Below are positions 47,857 to 56,914 of a stretch of 64,000 nucleotides of DNA, piece after piece. The notes under the pieces are model-generated. The model did no database searches and was not told the DNA's origin. It saw only the letters and a program-made list of their open reading frames with translations. Each line of letters starts with the position of its first letter. The stretch's first letter is position 1. The stretch is from Bacillus sp. EB106-08-02-XG196 (GTDB lineage Bacteria > Bacillota > Bacilli > Bacillales > Cytobacillaceae), in assembly GCF_013396335.1 (NCBI RefSeq), contig NZ_JABWSY010000005.1, forward strand, positions 1 through 64,000, in the 5' to 3' direction. The translations under genes and the position numbers were made by a program.

Positions 47857-50430
47857 ATGAAAAAGAAAGGTCTTTTTAAGAGTTTCATAACTGTTTTTCT
47901 AATACTGCTGTTGTTAATACCCATTAGTGCGTTTGGCAACGAGGCAGCAAGTAATTCGGAACCACTTGAGTTTAGAAATGCTTCCGTTCATGACCCTTCC
48001 ATCATTAAAGATCCAAAAACAGGAACTTACTATGTCTATGGCTCACACATTGACGGTGCTAAATCAACAGACTTAGTAAATTGGGATAAATTTACGAATG
48101 GATATACTACCCCAGATAATAAAGTTTATGGAGATTTGTCAGCAAATCTTGCTGGTTCCTTTGAATGGGCTGGAGAGAATGATTCTGACAGCAGAGGCGG
48201 CTATGCCGTTTGGGCTCCAGATGTTTTTTGGAATAAACATTATGTAAATGAAGATGGTACAAAGGGTGCCTATATGATTTACTATAGTGTGTCTTCCACT
48301 TATATCCGTTCTGCAATCGGGATAGCGGTGTCGAAGAACATTGAAGGGCCATTTCAATATCTAGATACCATTATGTATTCAGGTTTTACCAACAATGAAG
48401 CTTATGATCGAAACAGTGATGTGAATAAGCACTGGGAGAATACGAATATCGCAGATCTCATTGAAGAGGGTGTGATCGATGAAGTAAATCCTGAGTGGTT
48501 TACGGAAAGCGGTGCGTATAATAATAAACTTTATACGAATGCAATTGATGCCAACATTCTTCAGGCTAAAAATAATAAGCTATACATGACTTACGGCTCC
48601 TGGTCTGGCGGGACCTTTATTTTAGAATTGGATAAGAAAACAGGTCTGCCAAAGTATCCTGGTAAAGATGGTAAAACAGAAGATGGAAGAATGATAGACA
48701 GATATTTCGGTACAAAAATTGCTTCCGGCTACGGCCGTTCGGCTGAAGGAACGTACGCGGTATATGATAAGGAAACCGGCTATTATTGTCTATACATTAC
48801 GTATGGCGGTTTAGCATCTGATGGCGGTTATCAGATGAGACAGTTTAGATCAGAGAGTCCTGATGGTCCATATGTAGATGCAGAAGGAAACCCTGCGGTA
48901 TTCTCAGAGTCATTTGATATCGGAGTAGGTAACTTCCCGAGTAATAAGGATCATAAAGATATCGGTAATAAAATGATTGGGAATTTCTTATTTAAAAGAG
49001 ATCTTGGTGAAGCGGGCACAGGAATCGGTACAGGCTACCTATCTCCAGGACATAACTCTTACCTCATTGACGAAGAACTAGGCAAGGAATTTATCGTGAC
49101 TCATACTCGTTTCCCGCAGCAAGGGGAAATGCATGAAGTTCGTGTACATCAAACATTTAAGAACCGTGAACAATGGCCAGTGCCGACACCATACCGCTAT
49201 GCGGGTGAAACAATCAAGAAAGTTTCAGAAGCAGATGTGACGGGTGACTATAAATTCATTAACCACGGAAAAGAAATTACAGGAGAATTGACCGAATCTA
49301 CATGGGTGAAGTTGAACAGTGATCACACTATTTCTGGTGCAGTAACCGGTACATGGAAACTGTATGGCAAGTACCGGGCGGAATTAACCATCGATAATGA
49401 AGGTACGTATGATGGTGTATTTATCCGCCAATATGACCCTACATCGGAGCAGTGGGTGATGACGTTTAGTGCAATGTCAGATGAAGGAATGGTCATTTGG
49501 GGAAGTCATGTGGAAGCCTCTTCTGATGAAGAATTAGTTCAGGCGATCAAACAAGAGTTAGGTACTAGTTTCCCGTCTACTGTAATTAGTGATTTAACGC
49601 TGCCAACCGTAGCAACAAGAGGAGCGCAAATCACCTGGGAATCTTCTAATCCAGAGGCAGTGTCCAATGAAGGCGTGGTTACACGACCAAGCTATGACGC
49701 TGAAGACGCTGTGGTAAACTTAACGGCGGAGATTACATTAGGTGATGCGACCGAAACATTAACCATAACCGTTACAGTGACCAAAAGGGCAGAAGGCGGC
49801 TTAGCGGCTTTTTACGATTTTAATGATGGTTTTAAAGATCGTTCTGGGACAAATAAGGCGGACGCAACCGTGACGGGAGATCGTCTTGATAATACTGGCG
49901 GACAAATTCCATTTGCCGAAGGTGTTGCAGGACAAGCAGCTAAATTCGATGGAAATTCAGGACTGCGGTTAGCTGACGGCTTAATTACGAGTGATACATA
50001 CTCTGTATCATTATGGGTAAAACCAGATCAAATTACTGAATTTACAACCTCATTCTTTGGGGCAAAAACCGCGAATAATTGGATTAGTGTTGTACCTAAA
50101 ACTGGATGGGGTAATACGATGGTTTGGTCACACAATGGTGACCAGTGGTATGATGCGGTAACGGATCGGACCATAACTATAGGTGAGTGGTCACATCTTA
50201 CTTTAACGGTAAAAGAAGGCAACGTTGTTTTTTATGTTAATGGTGCAGCGAAATTTACAGGGACCAACTTCCCGAATGTATTTACCTCCATTAATGCAGC
50301 ATTTGGTTTAGGTGTGAACTACTGGGATACTCCTTTTAAAGGATTAATGGATGAAGTACGAGTATATGATGGATTAGCCCTTCCTGAAAGCGAAGTTCAG
50401 TCTCTTTATCAAAATCCAGCTGGAGAGTAA
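47857..50430 (+). CDS. Secreted GH43 arabinan endo-1,5-alpha-L-arabinosidase, multidomain
   Basis: An 857-residue exported enzyme that should cut 1,5-linked arabinan of pectin. Signal peptide (residues 1-27), GH43 five-bladed propeller (catalytic base likely D46 in VHDPSII; acid candidate in GRSAEGTY), a C-terminal beta domain typical of Abn2-like enzymes (about 450-560), an immunoglobulin-like domain (about 570-645) and a LamG/concanavalin-like domain (about 650-855) that probably binds polysaccharide. Abn2 of B. subtilis lacks the last two domains, so this is an extended form. Candidate AraR operators and a leader ORF precede it. Confidence 0.9.
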   Translation: MKKKGLFKSFITVFLILLLLIPISAFGNEAASNSEPLEFRNASVHDPSIIKDPKTGTYYVYGSHIDGAKSTDLVNWDKFTNGYTTPDNKVYGDLSANLAGSFEWAGENDSDSRGGYAVWAPDVFWNKHYVNEDGTKGAYMIYYSVSSTYIRSAIGIAVSKNIEGPFQYLDTIMYSGFTNNEAYDRNSDVNKHWENTNIADLIEEGVIDEVNPEWFTESGAYNNKLYTNAIDANILQAKNNKLYMTYGSWSGGTFILELDKKTGLPKYPGKDGKTEDGRMIDRYFGTKIASGYGRSAEGTYAVYDKETGYYCLYITYGGLASDGGYQMRQFRSESPDGPYVDAEGNPAVFSESFDIGVGNFPSNKDHKDIGNKMIGNFLFKRDLGEAGTGIGTGYLSPGHNSYLIDEELGKEFIVTHTRFPQQGEMHEVRVHQTFKNREQWPVPTPYRYAGETIKKVSEADVTGDYKFINHGKEITGELTESTWVKLNSDHTISGAVTGTWKLYGKYRAELTIDNEGTYDGVFIRQYDPTSEQWVMTFSAMSDEGMVIWGSHVEASSDEELVQAIKQELGTSFPSTVISDLTLPTVATRGAQITWESSNPEAVSNEGVVTRPSYDAEDAVVNLTAEITLGDATETLTITVTVTKRAEGGLAAFYDFNDGFKDRSGTNKADATVTGDRLDNTGGQIPFAEGVAGQAAKFDGNSGLRLADGLITSDTYSVSLWVKPDQITEFTTSFFGAKTANNWISVVPKTGWGNTMVWSHNGDQWYDAVTDRTITIGEWSHLTLTVKEGNVVFYVNGAAKFTGTNFPNVFTSINAAFGLGVNYWDTPFKGLMDEVRVYDGLALPESEVQSLYQNPAGE

Positions 50431-50467
50431 CAACTGTTGAAAAAACAGGAATAGAATTTTGAGGTTC

Positions 50468-50505
50468 ATCCCCTTTTGCTGATAAAAGAGCAAAAGGGGA
50501 TTTTT
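50468..50505 (+). terminator. Terminator after the arabinanase gene
   Basis: ATCCCCTTTTGCT/AGCAAAAGGGGAT perfect thirteen-base stem followed by five T. Confidence 0.94.
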
Positions 50506-50863
50506 AATTATATGGATGTTTTCGCAAAAGATTGTTGTTTTTATTATTGGTTACTACGTTTTTTGCTTTAGTCTCCTCTGGTTCGGACACCATGCCTCTT
50601 AATTTCATCAAGCTTGTCTGAAGTTGCCTTTGGTATTTGTACAGAAAACAACAAAGTTTACGAAAGAGCCATTTTTATAAAATTCATTTTGATGAACATC
50701 ACGTATCATTCCAATTGAAATTATAGGGTATTTTGCGAAAAAGAGAGGATTTTGTCAATAAAAGAAGAAAAATATTTCGATAATTTTCAATATTTAATCT
50801 TTAATTATTTCCATATAGTTAGTATGATTGAAACGTCTAGAAAGATATAAGGAGGAAACAGAC
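50506..50863. other. Gene-free A/T-rich region upstream of phaR
   Basis: No gene is visible in this 358-bp stretch; phaP and phaQ, which flank this operon in Bacillus megaterium, are absent here. It should hold the pha promoter, but I could not pick out a clear -35/-10 pair. Confidence 0.5.
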
Positions 50864-51268
50864 ATGGACCAAAGCTTTAACTTTTATGATATGTGGAAGG
50901 ATTATTATTCCCAAACTAGTAAATTATTTGATGAAAAAATCAGCAAGGAGTTCCCTTCTGAAGGGATGGGGCAGATTTTGGAGATGAATCTTCAATTTAA
51001 AAAGATGATTGATGAATCAACATTAAAGTACTTGGAGTTTATGAATGTACCAAGTCGAAATGACATTGCGAACATTTCTTCGTTGATTGTTAATGTGGAT
51101 GCAAAAGTGGATGATTTAGAAGAAAAATTAGAAGAGAAATTGGAAAGCCAAGATGTTCAGGAATCATTTAAAGCGGAATTGACTCATATAAAGAAAGATA
51201 TGAAGAGCTTGGACACTAAATTGAATCAAATTCTTACCATGTTAAAATCACAAGAAAAAGTGAAATAG
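50864..51268 (+). CDS. phaR: Class IV PHA synthase subunit PhaR
   Basis: A 134-residue protein that is the obligatory partner of PhaC in class IV polyhydroxyalkanoate synthases of bacilli. MDQSFNFYDMWKDYYSQTSKLFDEKI and the coiled-coil C-terminal half (VDDLEEKLEEKLES..., KKDMKSLDTKLNQIL) support this. Start ATG at 50864 is behind AAGGAGG; the frame is open further upstream but without a ribosome binding site. First gene of phaR-phaB-phaC. Confidence 0.9.
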   Translation: MDQSFNFYDMWKDYYSQTSKLFDEKISKEFPSEGMGQILEMNLQFKKMIDESTLKYLEFMNVPSRNDIANISSLIVNVDAKVDDLEEKLEEKLESQDVQESFKAELTHIKKDMKSLDTKLNQILTMLKSQEKVK

Positions 51269-51319
51269 AAAAGTATTACATAGATTTATTAACAACTACT
51301 ATAGACGGGGTGGATAAAG

Positions 51320-52063
51320 ATGACAGGATTAAGAGATAAAGTAGCAATCGTAACTGGCGGCAGCAGAGGAATCGGAGCAGCAATTGCATTGGAACTGGCT
51401 AAAAACGGAGCGAAGGTTGTCATTAACTATAATACTCGCAAAGAATTAGCGGATAGAATCGTTGCAGAAATAAATGAATTCGGCGGAGATGCTTATGCCA
51501 TTCAAGCAGATGTTTCGGAAAGTAATGAGTCAGCATATCTTGTACAAGAAACAATCAATCATTATGGCAAATTAGATATTCTGGTTAATAATGCAGGAAT
51601 TACAAGAGACAGCACGTTTAAAAAATTAACAGAGGAAGATTGGAGAGAAGTAATCAATGTTAATTTAAACAGCGTTTACAACAATACTTCTGCAGCTTTA
51701 CCGTATCTTCTAGAATCAGATGCAGGCCGCATCATCAACATCTCGTCTATTATTGGACAAGCTGGCGGGTTTGGACAAACCAACTATGCTGCTGCAAAAG
51801 CAGGACTAATTGGATATACTAAATCTCTTGCTCTTGAACTTGCTAAAAGTAACGTAACTGTTAATGCGATTTGCCCAGGATTTATTGGAACTGAAATGGT
51901 CCAAGCCATTCCTGAAAAGGTCCTTGCAGGAATCGTTGAAAAAGTACCACAAAAGCGTTTAGGCAAACCAGAAGAAATCGCTCGTGGTGTTGTTTTCCTA
52001 TGTAAAGATGGTGACTATATTACTGGTCAGCAATTAAATATTAACGGTGGACTTTACATGTAA
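51320..52063 (+). CDS. phaB: Acetoacetyl-CoA reductase PhaB
   Basis: Short-chain dehydrogenase that makes (R)-3-hydroxybutyryl-CoA from acetoacetyl-CoA with NADPH, the monomer for polyhydroxybutyrate. Nucleotide-binding GGSRGIGAA (13-21), NNAG (90-93) and the catalytic S143, Y156 and K160. Length 247 is standard. It resembles FabG-type reductases, but its place between phaR and phaC assigns the role. Confidence 0.92.
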   Translation: MTGLRDKVAIVTGGSRGIGAAIALELAKNGAKVVINYNTRKELADRIVAEINEFGGDAYAIQADVSESNESAYLVQETINHYGKLDILVNNAGITRDSTFKKLTEEDWREVINVNLNSVYNNTSAALPYLLESDAGRIINISSIIGQAGGFGQTNYAAAKAGLIGYTKSLALELAKSNVTVNAICPGFIGTEMVQAIPEKVLAGIVEKVPQKRLGKPEEIARGVVFLCKDGDYITGQQLNINGGLYM

Positions 52064-52131
52064 TTGTCATGAAGGTCAGGCTTTATTAATAAATTGATAG
52101 AGTAAATAAATCATGTAAGGAGTGAACAGTC

Positions 52132-53220
52132 ATTAGCGTACTTATGCCAAACGATTGGAATGAACTGCTCGAATTTACACCTCCGCAATACAAGGAGATG
52201 TATCAACGTGCAGTAAGAGCAAATCAAGTGCTAACAACAGATGCTGAACCGGAAGTTGCGCCAACACCGAAAGAACTTGTATGGACAAGAAATAAAACGA
52301 AGCTTTATCGCTATATTTCTGAAAATCCAAAAAAACATAAAATTCCTCTTCTTTTGGTTTATGCCCTAATTAATAAACCTTATGTATTGGATTTAACAAA
52401 GGGTGGAAGTTTAGTAGAGTATTTGGTTAATCGCGGTTTTGATGTTTATCTGCTTGACTGGGGTGAACCAGGTTACGAAGATCGAAATATGAAACTCGAT
52501 GATTACATTATGGACTATATCCCGCGTGCGGTTCGTAAAGTTCTGAGAAAATCAAAAGTGGATGAAGTTTCAATCCTTGGTTATTGCATGGGGGGAACAA
52601 TCACGGCTGCATTTGCAGCAATGCACCCTGAATTACCGATCCGGAATCTTATCTTTATGACAAGTCCTTTTGATTTTGAAAAGACAGGCTCATATGGTGC
52701 GATGTTAGATGAACGATATTTTAATATTGATAAAGTTGTAGATACCCTAGGCGTTATTCCACCTGAAATGATTGACTTTGGAAACAAAATGATCAATCCA
52801 ATGGGTACGAACTATGGACCATATATTAGTCTTTATGAACGTGCGGATAACGAAAAGTTCATAAAGAGCTATAAGCTATTGCAAAAATGGTTAAACGACG
52901 GAATTCAGTTCCCAGGTGAAGCTTACCGTCAGTGGATTAGAGACTTTTATCAGCAAAACAAACTGATAAAAGGAGAAATGGTTATTCGTGGTAAGAAGGT
53001 TAACCTTGAAAATATTACGGCTAACGTGCTCAATTTATCTGGTAAAAACGACCTTATCGCCCAGCCGCACCAAGTGGAAGCATTGATGAATGCTATATCT
53101 AGTGAAGATAAAGAATATAAATGTTTGCCAGTGGGTCACACATCGATTACATTTGGCAGTCAAGCTACAAAAATAACCTATCCAACCATTGCTGACTGGC
53201 TGGAAGAACGATCCAACTAA
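52132..53220 (+). CDS. phaC: Class IV poly(3-hydroxyalkanoate) synthase PhaC
   Basis: Catalytic subunit that polymerises hydroxyacyl-CoA on the granule surface. The lipase-like box GYCMGG holds the nucleophile (C148 counted from the ATG at 52144), with the catalytic histidine in VGHTSITFG near the C-terminus. Length is about 360, as in B. megaterium. The ribosome binding site AAGGAG (52117-52122) is 21 bases from the ATG at 52144 but nine bases from an in-frame ATT at 52132, so translation may begin at the ATT (ISVLMPNDW...). If not, the gene is 52144-53220. Confidence 0.88.
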   Translation: MSVLMPNDWNELLEFTPPQYKEMYQRAVRANQVLTTDAEPEVAPTPKELVWTRNKTKLYRYISENPKKHKIPLLLVYALINKPYVLDLTKGGSLVEYLVNRGFDVYLLDWGEPGYEDRNMKLDDYIMDYIPRAVRKVLRKSKVDEVSILGYCMGGTITAAFAAMHPELPIRNLIFMTSPFDFEKTGSYGAMLDERYFNIDKVVDTLGVIPPEMIDFGNKMINPMGTNYGPYISLYERADNEKFIKSYKLLQKWLNDGIQFPGEAYRQWIRDFYQQNKLIKGEMVIRGKKVNLENITANVLNLSGKNDLIAQPHQVEALMNAISSEDKEYKCLPVGHTSITFGSQATKITYPTIADWLEERSN

Positions 53221-53233
53221 ATATTCTAATAGG

Positions 53234-53270
53234 AAGTGTCCCAGATTAATCATTTGGGGCACTTTTTTTT
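53234..53270 (+). terminator. Terminator of the pha operon
   Basis: AAGTGTCCC/GGGGCACTT stem (one G-T pair) followed by seven T. Confidence 0.87.
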
Positions 53271-53405
53271 ATCAAAACAATATAGAGATAGTGGTAAAGA
53301 TAATTATATTAAATTTTCAGACAATAGACAATCCTGAATGTTCAATTAGGATAGTTTCTTGAATTGCAACAAACAAACGATATTGCATCAAATAAATATC
53401 GTAAT

Positions 53406-53445
53406 AAAAAAAGGGAGAAATACCAAATTGGCATTTCTCCCTTTT
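53406..53445 (-). terminator. Terminator after the minus-strand oppA-like gene
   Basis: GGGAGAAAT/ATTTCTCCC nine-base stem; on the minus strand it is followed by TTTTTTT. Just beyond the stop codon at 53458. Confidence 0.9.
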
Positions 53446-53457
53446 ACTATAAATTTT

Positions 53458-55122
53458 TTACTCCTCGCCTACGTCTGCCCATTTATATTCGTATGTTGCA
53501 CCGAATGGGTTCACAAACACACCTTGAACTCTTGGAGAAATCAATTGTGCACGAGAAGCTTGGTAAACAGGAGCAATTGCTGCATCTTCAAATAGCACTT
53601 TTTCAGCATCTAAGAAGTTCTTATAACGCGCTTCATTATCTGTAGCAAATTTTGTAGCTGTTTCAGTAACTAATCTGTCATATTCTGCACTAGAATATCC
53701 AGTCATATTGTTTCCGCCATCCGTAACCCATAAGTTCATGAATGTAAATGGATCAAGGAAGTCAGGGCCCCATCTAGAAAGCTGCAGCTCATAATCCATA
53801 GCAGTATCTAAATCAAGACGCTGTTCTTTTGGTACTTGTTTAATGTTCACTTTTAATCCTTCAAGATTGGTTGAAAGCTGGTTTGCAACATATTCAACTA
53901 ATAATTTTGTTGTCTTGTCATCATCAGCTAAGAACTCAAGTACCACTGAATCTGTACCTAACTCGGCTAATCCTTTTGCCCAGAATTCTTTCGCTGCTTC
54001 AAGGTCATAGGTAACAAGGTCTCCGCTCACCTTTCGGAAATCCTCACCTGTTCCAGGCATTGGAGTAAAATCAGTTGGAACAAGTCCATTTGCAACGATT
54101 GATCCGTTGTTAAGGATCTCATTTACTAAGCCTTCTTTGTCAAAAGCTCTGCTGAGTGCAGCACGGATATTCTTATTTGCTAAAGCATCTGATGTTGTTT
54201 GGTTAAACTTCAGGAAGTAGACAAATGTATCAGCCGAAACTAAATAATCATCATTTGTAGAATATTGGTCGACTAAATCGGATGTTAAATCCATTCGATC
54301 AACTGTACCTTCTTCATATAAATCTAGAGCCGTTTGTGGATCCTTTACAACTTTGTATGTCAGTTTATCCATTTTTACTGTTTTTGCATCCCAATAATCT
54401 TTATTCTTCACAAGTTCCCATGTATCACTTGTACTAGTCCAATTGTTAATAGTGTAGGGACCATTCGCTAATAAGTTTTCAGAGCTGGTTGCGAAACTAT
54501 CGCCTTTCTCCTCTACAAACTTTTTGTTTAATGGGAAGAATGTCCCGAAAGTTGTTAATGTTTCAAAGTATGGTGTTGGGTTTTCTAATTCAACTACAAG
54601 TGTATAATCGCCATCCGCTTTAACACCTAGCTGGTCAACTGCTGCTTCACCTTTGCTTACAGCTGTTGCATTTTTAATGACGCCATTCATCATATACGGA
54701 CCATATTCAGATCCAGTTGCTGGGTCAACTGCACGCTGCCATGCAAATACAAAATCATGAGCTGTTACTGAATCGCCATTTGACCATTTAGCGTCTTCAC
54801 GTAACGTAAAGGTCCAAGTTAAACCATCAGTACTAACTTCATGCTTGGTAGCAATCCCTGGAGATGGTTGTGTTTTTTCATCTAATCGGTAAAGACCCTC
54901 TAATGTTGCAGCTAAGTAGATAAAGGAAGACTCATCCGTAGCTAAAGAAGGGTCCATCGAAGGAATGGCTTCTGGGTTTAAAAAGCTAAGTACTTTTTCT
55001 CCCTTTTCCTCCTCCTTAGCATCTGTACCTGCTGGTTCCTTTGACTCATCTCCGGAACACGCTGCTAGTACACTTAGCAATAATCCAAATGTTAAAAGCA
55101 ATAACCAATGTTTGACCTTCAT
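53458..55122 (-). CDS. Oligopeptide-binding lipoprotein (OppA-like), solitary
   Basis: A 554-residue extracellular solute-binding protein, family 5. Lipoprotein signal with lipobox LAAC (C22) then the peptide-binding fold (EALDP-like NPEAIPSMDPSLATDE, YTINNWTSTSDTWELVKN). It is a close paralogue of the OppA encoded at 58015-59685, sharing many identical stretches (NGSIVANGLVP, GWGPDFLDP versus RWGPDFLDP). It has its own promoter and terminator, so it is probably a second receptor for the Opp permease with a different peptide range. Confidence 0.93.
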   Translation of the reverse strand: MKVKHWLLLLTFGLLLSVLAACSGDESKEPAGTDAKEEEKGEKVLSFLNPEAIPSMDPSLATDESSFIYLAATLEGLYRLDEKTQPSPGIATKHEVSTDGLTWTFTLREDAKWSNGDSVTAHDFVFAWQRAVDPATGSEYGPYMMNGVIKNATAVSKGEAAVDQLGVKADGDYTLVVELENPTPYFETLTTFGTFFPLNKKFVEEKGDSFATSSENLLANGPYTINNWTSTSDTWELVKNKDYWDAKTVKMDKLTYKVVKDPQTALDLYEEGTVDRMDLTSDLVDQYSTNDDYLVSADTFVYFLKFNQTTSDALANKNIRAALSRAFDKEGLVNEILNNGSIVANGLVPTDFTPMPGTGEDFRKVSGDLVTYDLEAAKEFWAKGLAELGTDSVVLEFLADDDKTTKLLVEYVANQLSTNLEGLKVNIKQVPKEQRLDLDTAMDYELQLSRWGPDFLDPFTFMNLWVTDGGNNMTGYSSAEYDRLVTETATKFATDNEARYKNFLDAEKVLFEDAAIAPVYQASRAQLISPRVQGVFVNPFGATYEYKWADVGEE

Positions 55123-55193
55123 TCGTTTTTCCCCCTAAATTGTGTTTGATTCTGAATATTATCTATCTACAGAAAATTGAGACTCTAAGAATG

Positions 55194-55223
55194 ATTATAC
55201 TCATTAACTTGTTTTCTTGTAAA
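55194..55223 (-). promoter_or_regulatory. Promoter of the solitary oppA-like gene
   Basis: On the minus strand TTTACA (55223-55218), 18 bp, TATAAT (55199-55194), about 70 bp upstream of the start codon. Confidence 0.72.
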
Positions 55224-55278
55224 GTATTGTTGGATAATTTAGGTAGTGAACTTATTAGACATAGAATAGTAGAAAAAC

Positions 55279-55306
55279 AAAAAAAGCCCTGAAAATCAGG
55301 ACCTTT
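55279..55306 (-). terminator. Terminator after the cupredoxin gene
   Basis: On the minus strand AAGGTCCTGA/TCAGGGCTT forms a stem with TTT loop followed by TTTTTTT. Confidence 0.8.
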
Positions 55307-55311
55307 TCATA

Positions 55312-55716
55312 TTAGTCTATAATTTTTAGTGAGATTTTCATTGCTTCATGGTCTTCGGTAGCACCACAAATAGTAGAACAAATTAATTCATATTCACCTG
55401 TTGTTTCTGCAGTAAACTCAGATGGAGTGTCAGCTTTGAGGTCAATTCCTAAGTCCTCATTACTAATAGTATGCATGCCTTCTTCATTTACTAAGTTAAT
55501 TTTAACCTTCGTACCTTTTTTGATCGTCAATTCTTTATCAGAAGAGAAATCCCAGTTCGTTGCCGTGATTGTGAATTCTTCTGCATCTGATGCAGATGCT
55601 GCTGTATCAACTGTTTCTGCCTCTTCCTTTGGAGCTGCCTCTTCATCTGCTCCTCCACAAGCTGCCAAGCCAAATAGGATTGCACCCATTAATAATAATA
55701 ATCTGAACTTCTTCAT
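55312..55716 (-). CDS. Cupredoxin-fold lipoprotein (COX2-like)
   Basis: A 134-residue exported lipoprotein (lipobox LAAC, cysteine at 20) with an acidic linker and a cupredoxin domain: ITATNWDFSSDKELTIKKGTKVKI then the copper-site elements H in GMHTISNEDLGI and CSTICGATEDHEAM. The ligand order resembles the CuA centre of cytochrome oxidase subunit II, but two extra residues separate the second Cys from the His (C-x5-H rather than C-x3-H). It may carry copper or electrons outside the membrane. A long palindrome with an FNR-like core is upstream. Confidence 0.83.
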   Translation of the reverse strand: MKKFRLLLLMGAILFGLAACGGADEEAAPKEEAETVDTAASASDAEEFTITATNWDFSSDKELTIKKGTKVKINLVNEEGMHTISNEDLGIDLKADTPSEFTAETTGEYELICSTICGATEDHEAMKISLKIID

Positions 55717-55772
55717 AATATGTAGTCTCCTTTTCCTCTTTGTTTTTACTATTTTAATTTAAGGTATTATGC

Positions 55773-55808
55773 CATTCATTTCCTTGACATAGGTCAAGAA
55801 AATGAATG
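55773..55808. promoter_or_regulatory. 36-bp palindrome with FNR/CRP-like core before the cupredoxin gene
   Basis: Two 16-base arms (55773-55788 and 55793-55808) match at 15 positions around ATAG. The core CTTGACATAGGTCAAG fits a TTGAY-N4-RTCAA site of the CRP/FNR family. It lies about 60-90 bp upstream of the cupredoxin start, a place suited to activation. No T-run follows on either strand, which argues against a terminator. Confidence 0.62.
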
Positions 55809-55852
55809 TTTTATGAGGAAAGAGAAACATATTTGAAAAGACGAATTAGAAA

Positions 55853-56551
55853 TTATTGCCCAGATTCTACAATTTCTTCTATTTTATCTGAGATTAGTGG
55901 ATAAAAGTTACTCTTAGCACTATTTGTGGAATTACCGCCAAAAAAACCGGTGCCAGGACAGGATTTAACATTATAACTAGCTGTGGCATCTAAGACTCTT
56001 TCCTTCGTTTTTAGGTGCCACCAATGGTGATACGTAATACTGTCAATGGAGGGTATCAGCCCAAACTTTATACAAAGCAAAGCATTAATGTAAAGAATAG
56101 TTTCCCTTTGTTCCTTGGTCATGACATCCTGTCCGATATCAAAGTTTCCAACATGCTCAATGGCAATTCCAACTGAATTAGCAATGGGACCAATTGTTCC
56201 TTCAGGAATGACGTTAAGTGGTCTGGAAACAGCAATTTTTCCATCTGGAAAGGTGGTGATGTTTTGGGCTATATTACTCCAGCCCATTGTTTTTTTATGA
56301 TGATTCTCCATACCCATCAACATGCGGAAATGATTAGAACCATTAAAATGCTTATAGGAAGGTAACCAGGTATGATGCTGTTGGATTAACTTTATTTCAC
56401 GGTTAACTTGGGTGTTAGATAACCATTCCTTAAATTCCCCTCTCGTCATAAGGATATGTTGTCCTTGAATTTCAGTTGCATGGACTGGAGCTGTAGGAAG
56501 GAACATTAAACTAAAAATGACTCCAATAACAAGTATAAGATTTTTTTTCAT
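55853..56551 (-). CDS. Secreted N-acetylmuramoyl-L-alanine amidase (Amidase_2/PGRP-like)
   Basis: A 232-residue exported protein with signal peptide (residues 1-25, ending PVHATE). The zinc amidase fold is shown by QQHHTWLPSYKHF (first His ligand), IAIEHVGNFD, and HHWWHLKT ... SCPGTGFF (second His and the conserved Cys-Pro-Gly). It should cleave the bond between N-acetylmuramic acid and L-alanine, or be a PGRP-like binder. AAAGGAT precedes the ATG. It stands alone on the minus strand. Confidence 0.85.
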   Translation of the reverse strand: MKKNLILVIGVIFSLMFLPTAPVHATEIQGQHILMTRGEFKEWLSNTQVNREIKLIQQHHTWLPSYKHFNGSNHFRMLMGMENHHKKTMGWSNIAQNITTFPDGKIAVSRPLNVIPEGTIGPIANSVGIAIEHVGNFDIGQDVMTKEQRETILYINALLCIKFGLIPSIDSITYHHWWHLKTKERVLDATASYNVKSCPGTGFFGGNSTNSAKSNFYPLISDKIEEIVESGQ

Positions 56552-56718
56552 TTGGGTATCCTTTCAAACCTTTTAGGTATAGTTTGAAGATTAACCATAA
56601 GATTATTCTCTAAAAAACTCCTATAATATCCCCAACACTTCACTGCTTATAAACGTTATCTAGATGAGAACGATAATAACAAACGAACCTAATTGAATTT
56701 GAGAAGGAGGAAATAACC

Positions 56719-56856
56719 ATGACCTTAAATATTTTCTTTTTCACCATAATCATAAAACCCCGTAAAGTCACACTAGATGAAGCTATTCATAGAGAGATGG
56801 TTGAAAAACGTATGCAGGAGAATTTGGATCGTAATATTTATAGGATGGGCAGGTAG
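56719..56856 (+). CDS. YrzI-like small protein
   Basis: A 45-residue protein, MTLNIFFFTIIIKPRKVTLDEA... ending YRMGR. The hydrophobic N-terminus followed by a charged amphipathic helix fits the YrzI family of small Bacillus proteins as I recall it. Function unknown. A very strong AAGGAGG lies eight bases before the ATG, and a terminator follows the stop. Confidence 0.7.
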   Translation: MTLNIFFFTIIIKPRKVTLDEAIHREMVEKRMQENLDRNIYRMGR

Positions 56857-56874
56857 TAAAGCTTACACAAAAGA

Positions 56875-56905
56875 AAAGAGACCGAATTTGAATTTCGGTC
56901 TCTTT
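56875..56905. terminator. Bidirectional terminator between YrzI-like gene and VOC pseudogene
   Basis: AAAGAGACCGAA/TTCGGTCTCTTT perfect twelve-base stem with A-rich and T-rich flanks, between two convergent genes. Confidence 0.88.
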
Positions 56906-56914
56906 GGCGAATAA

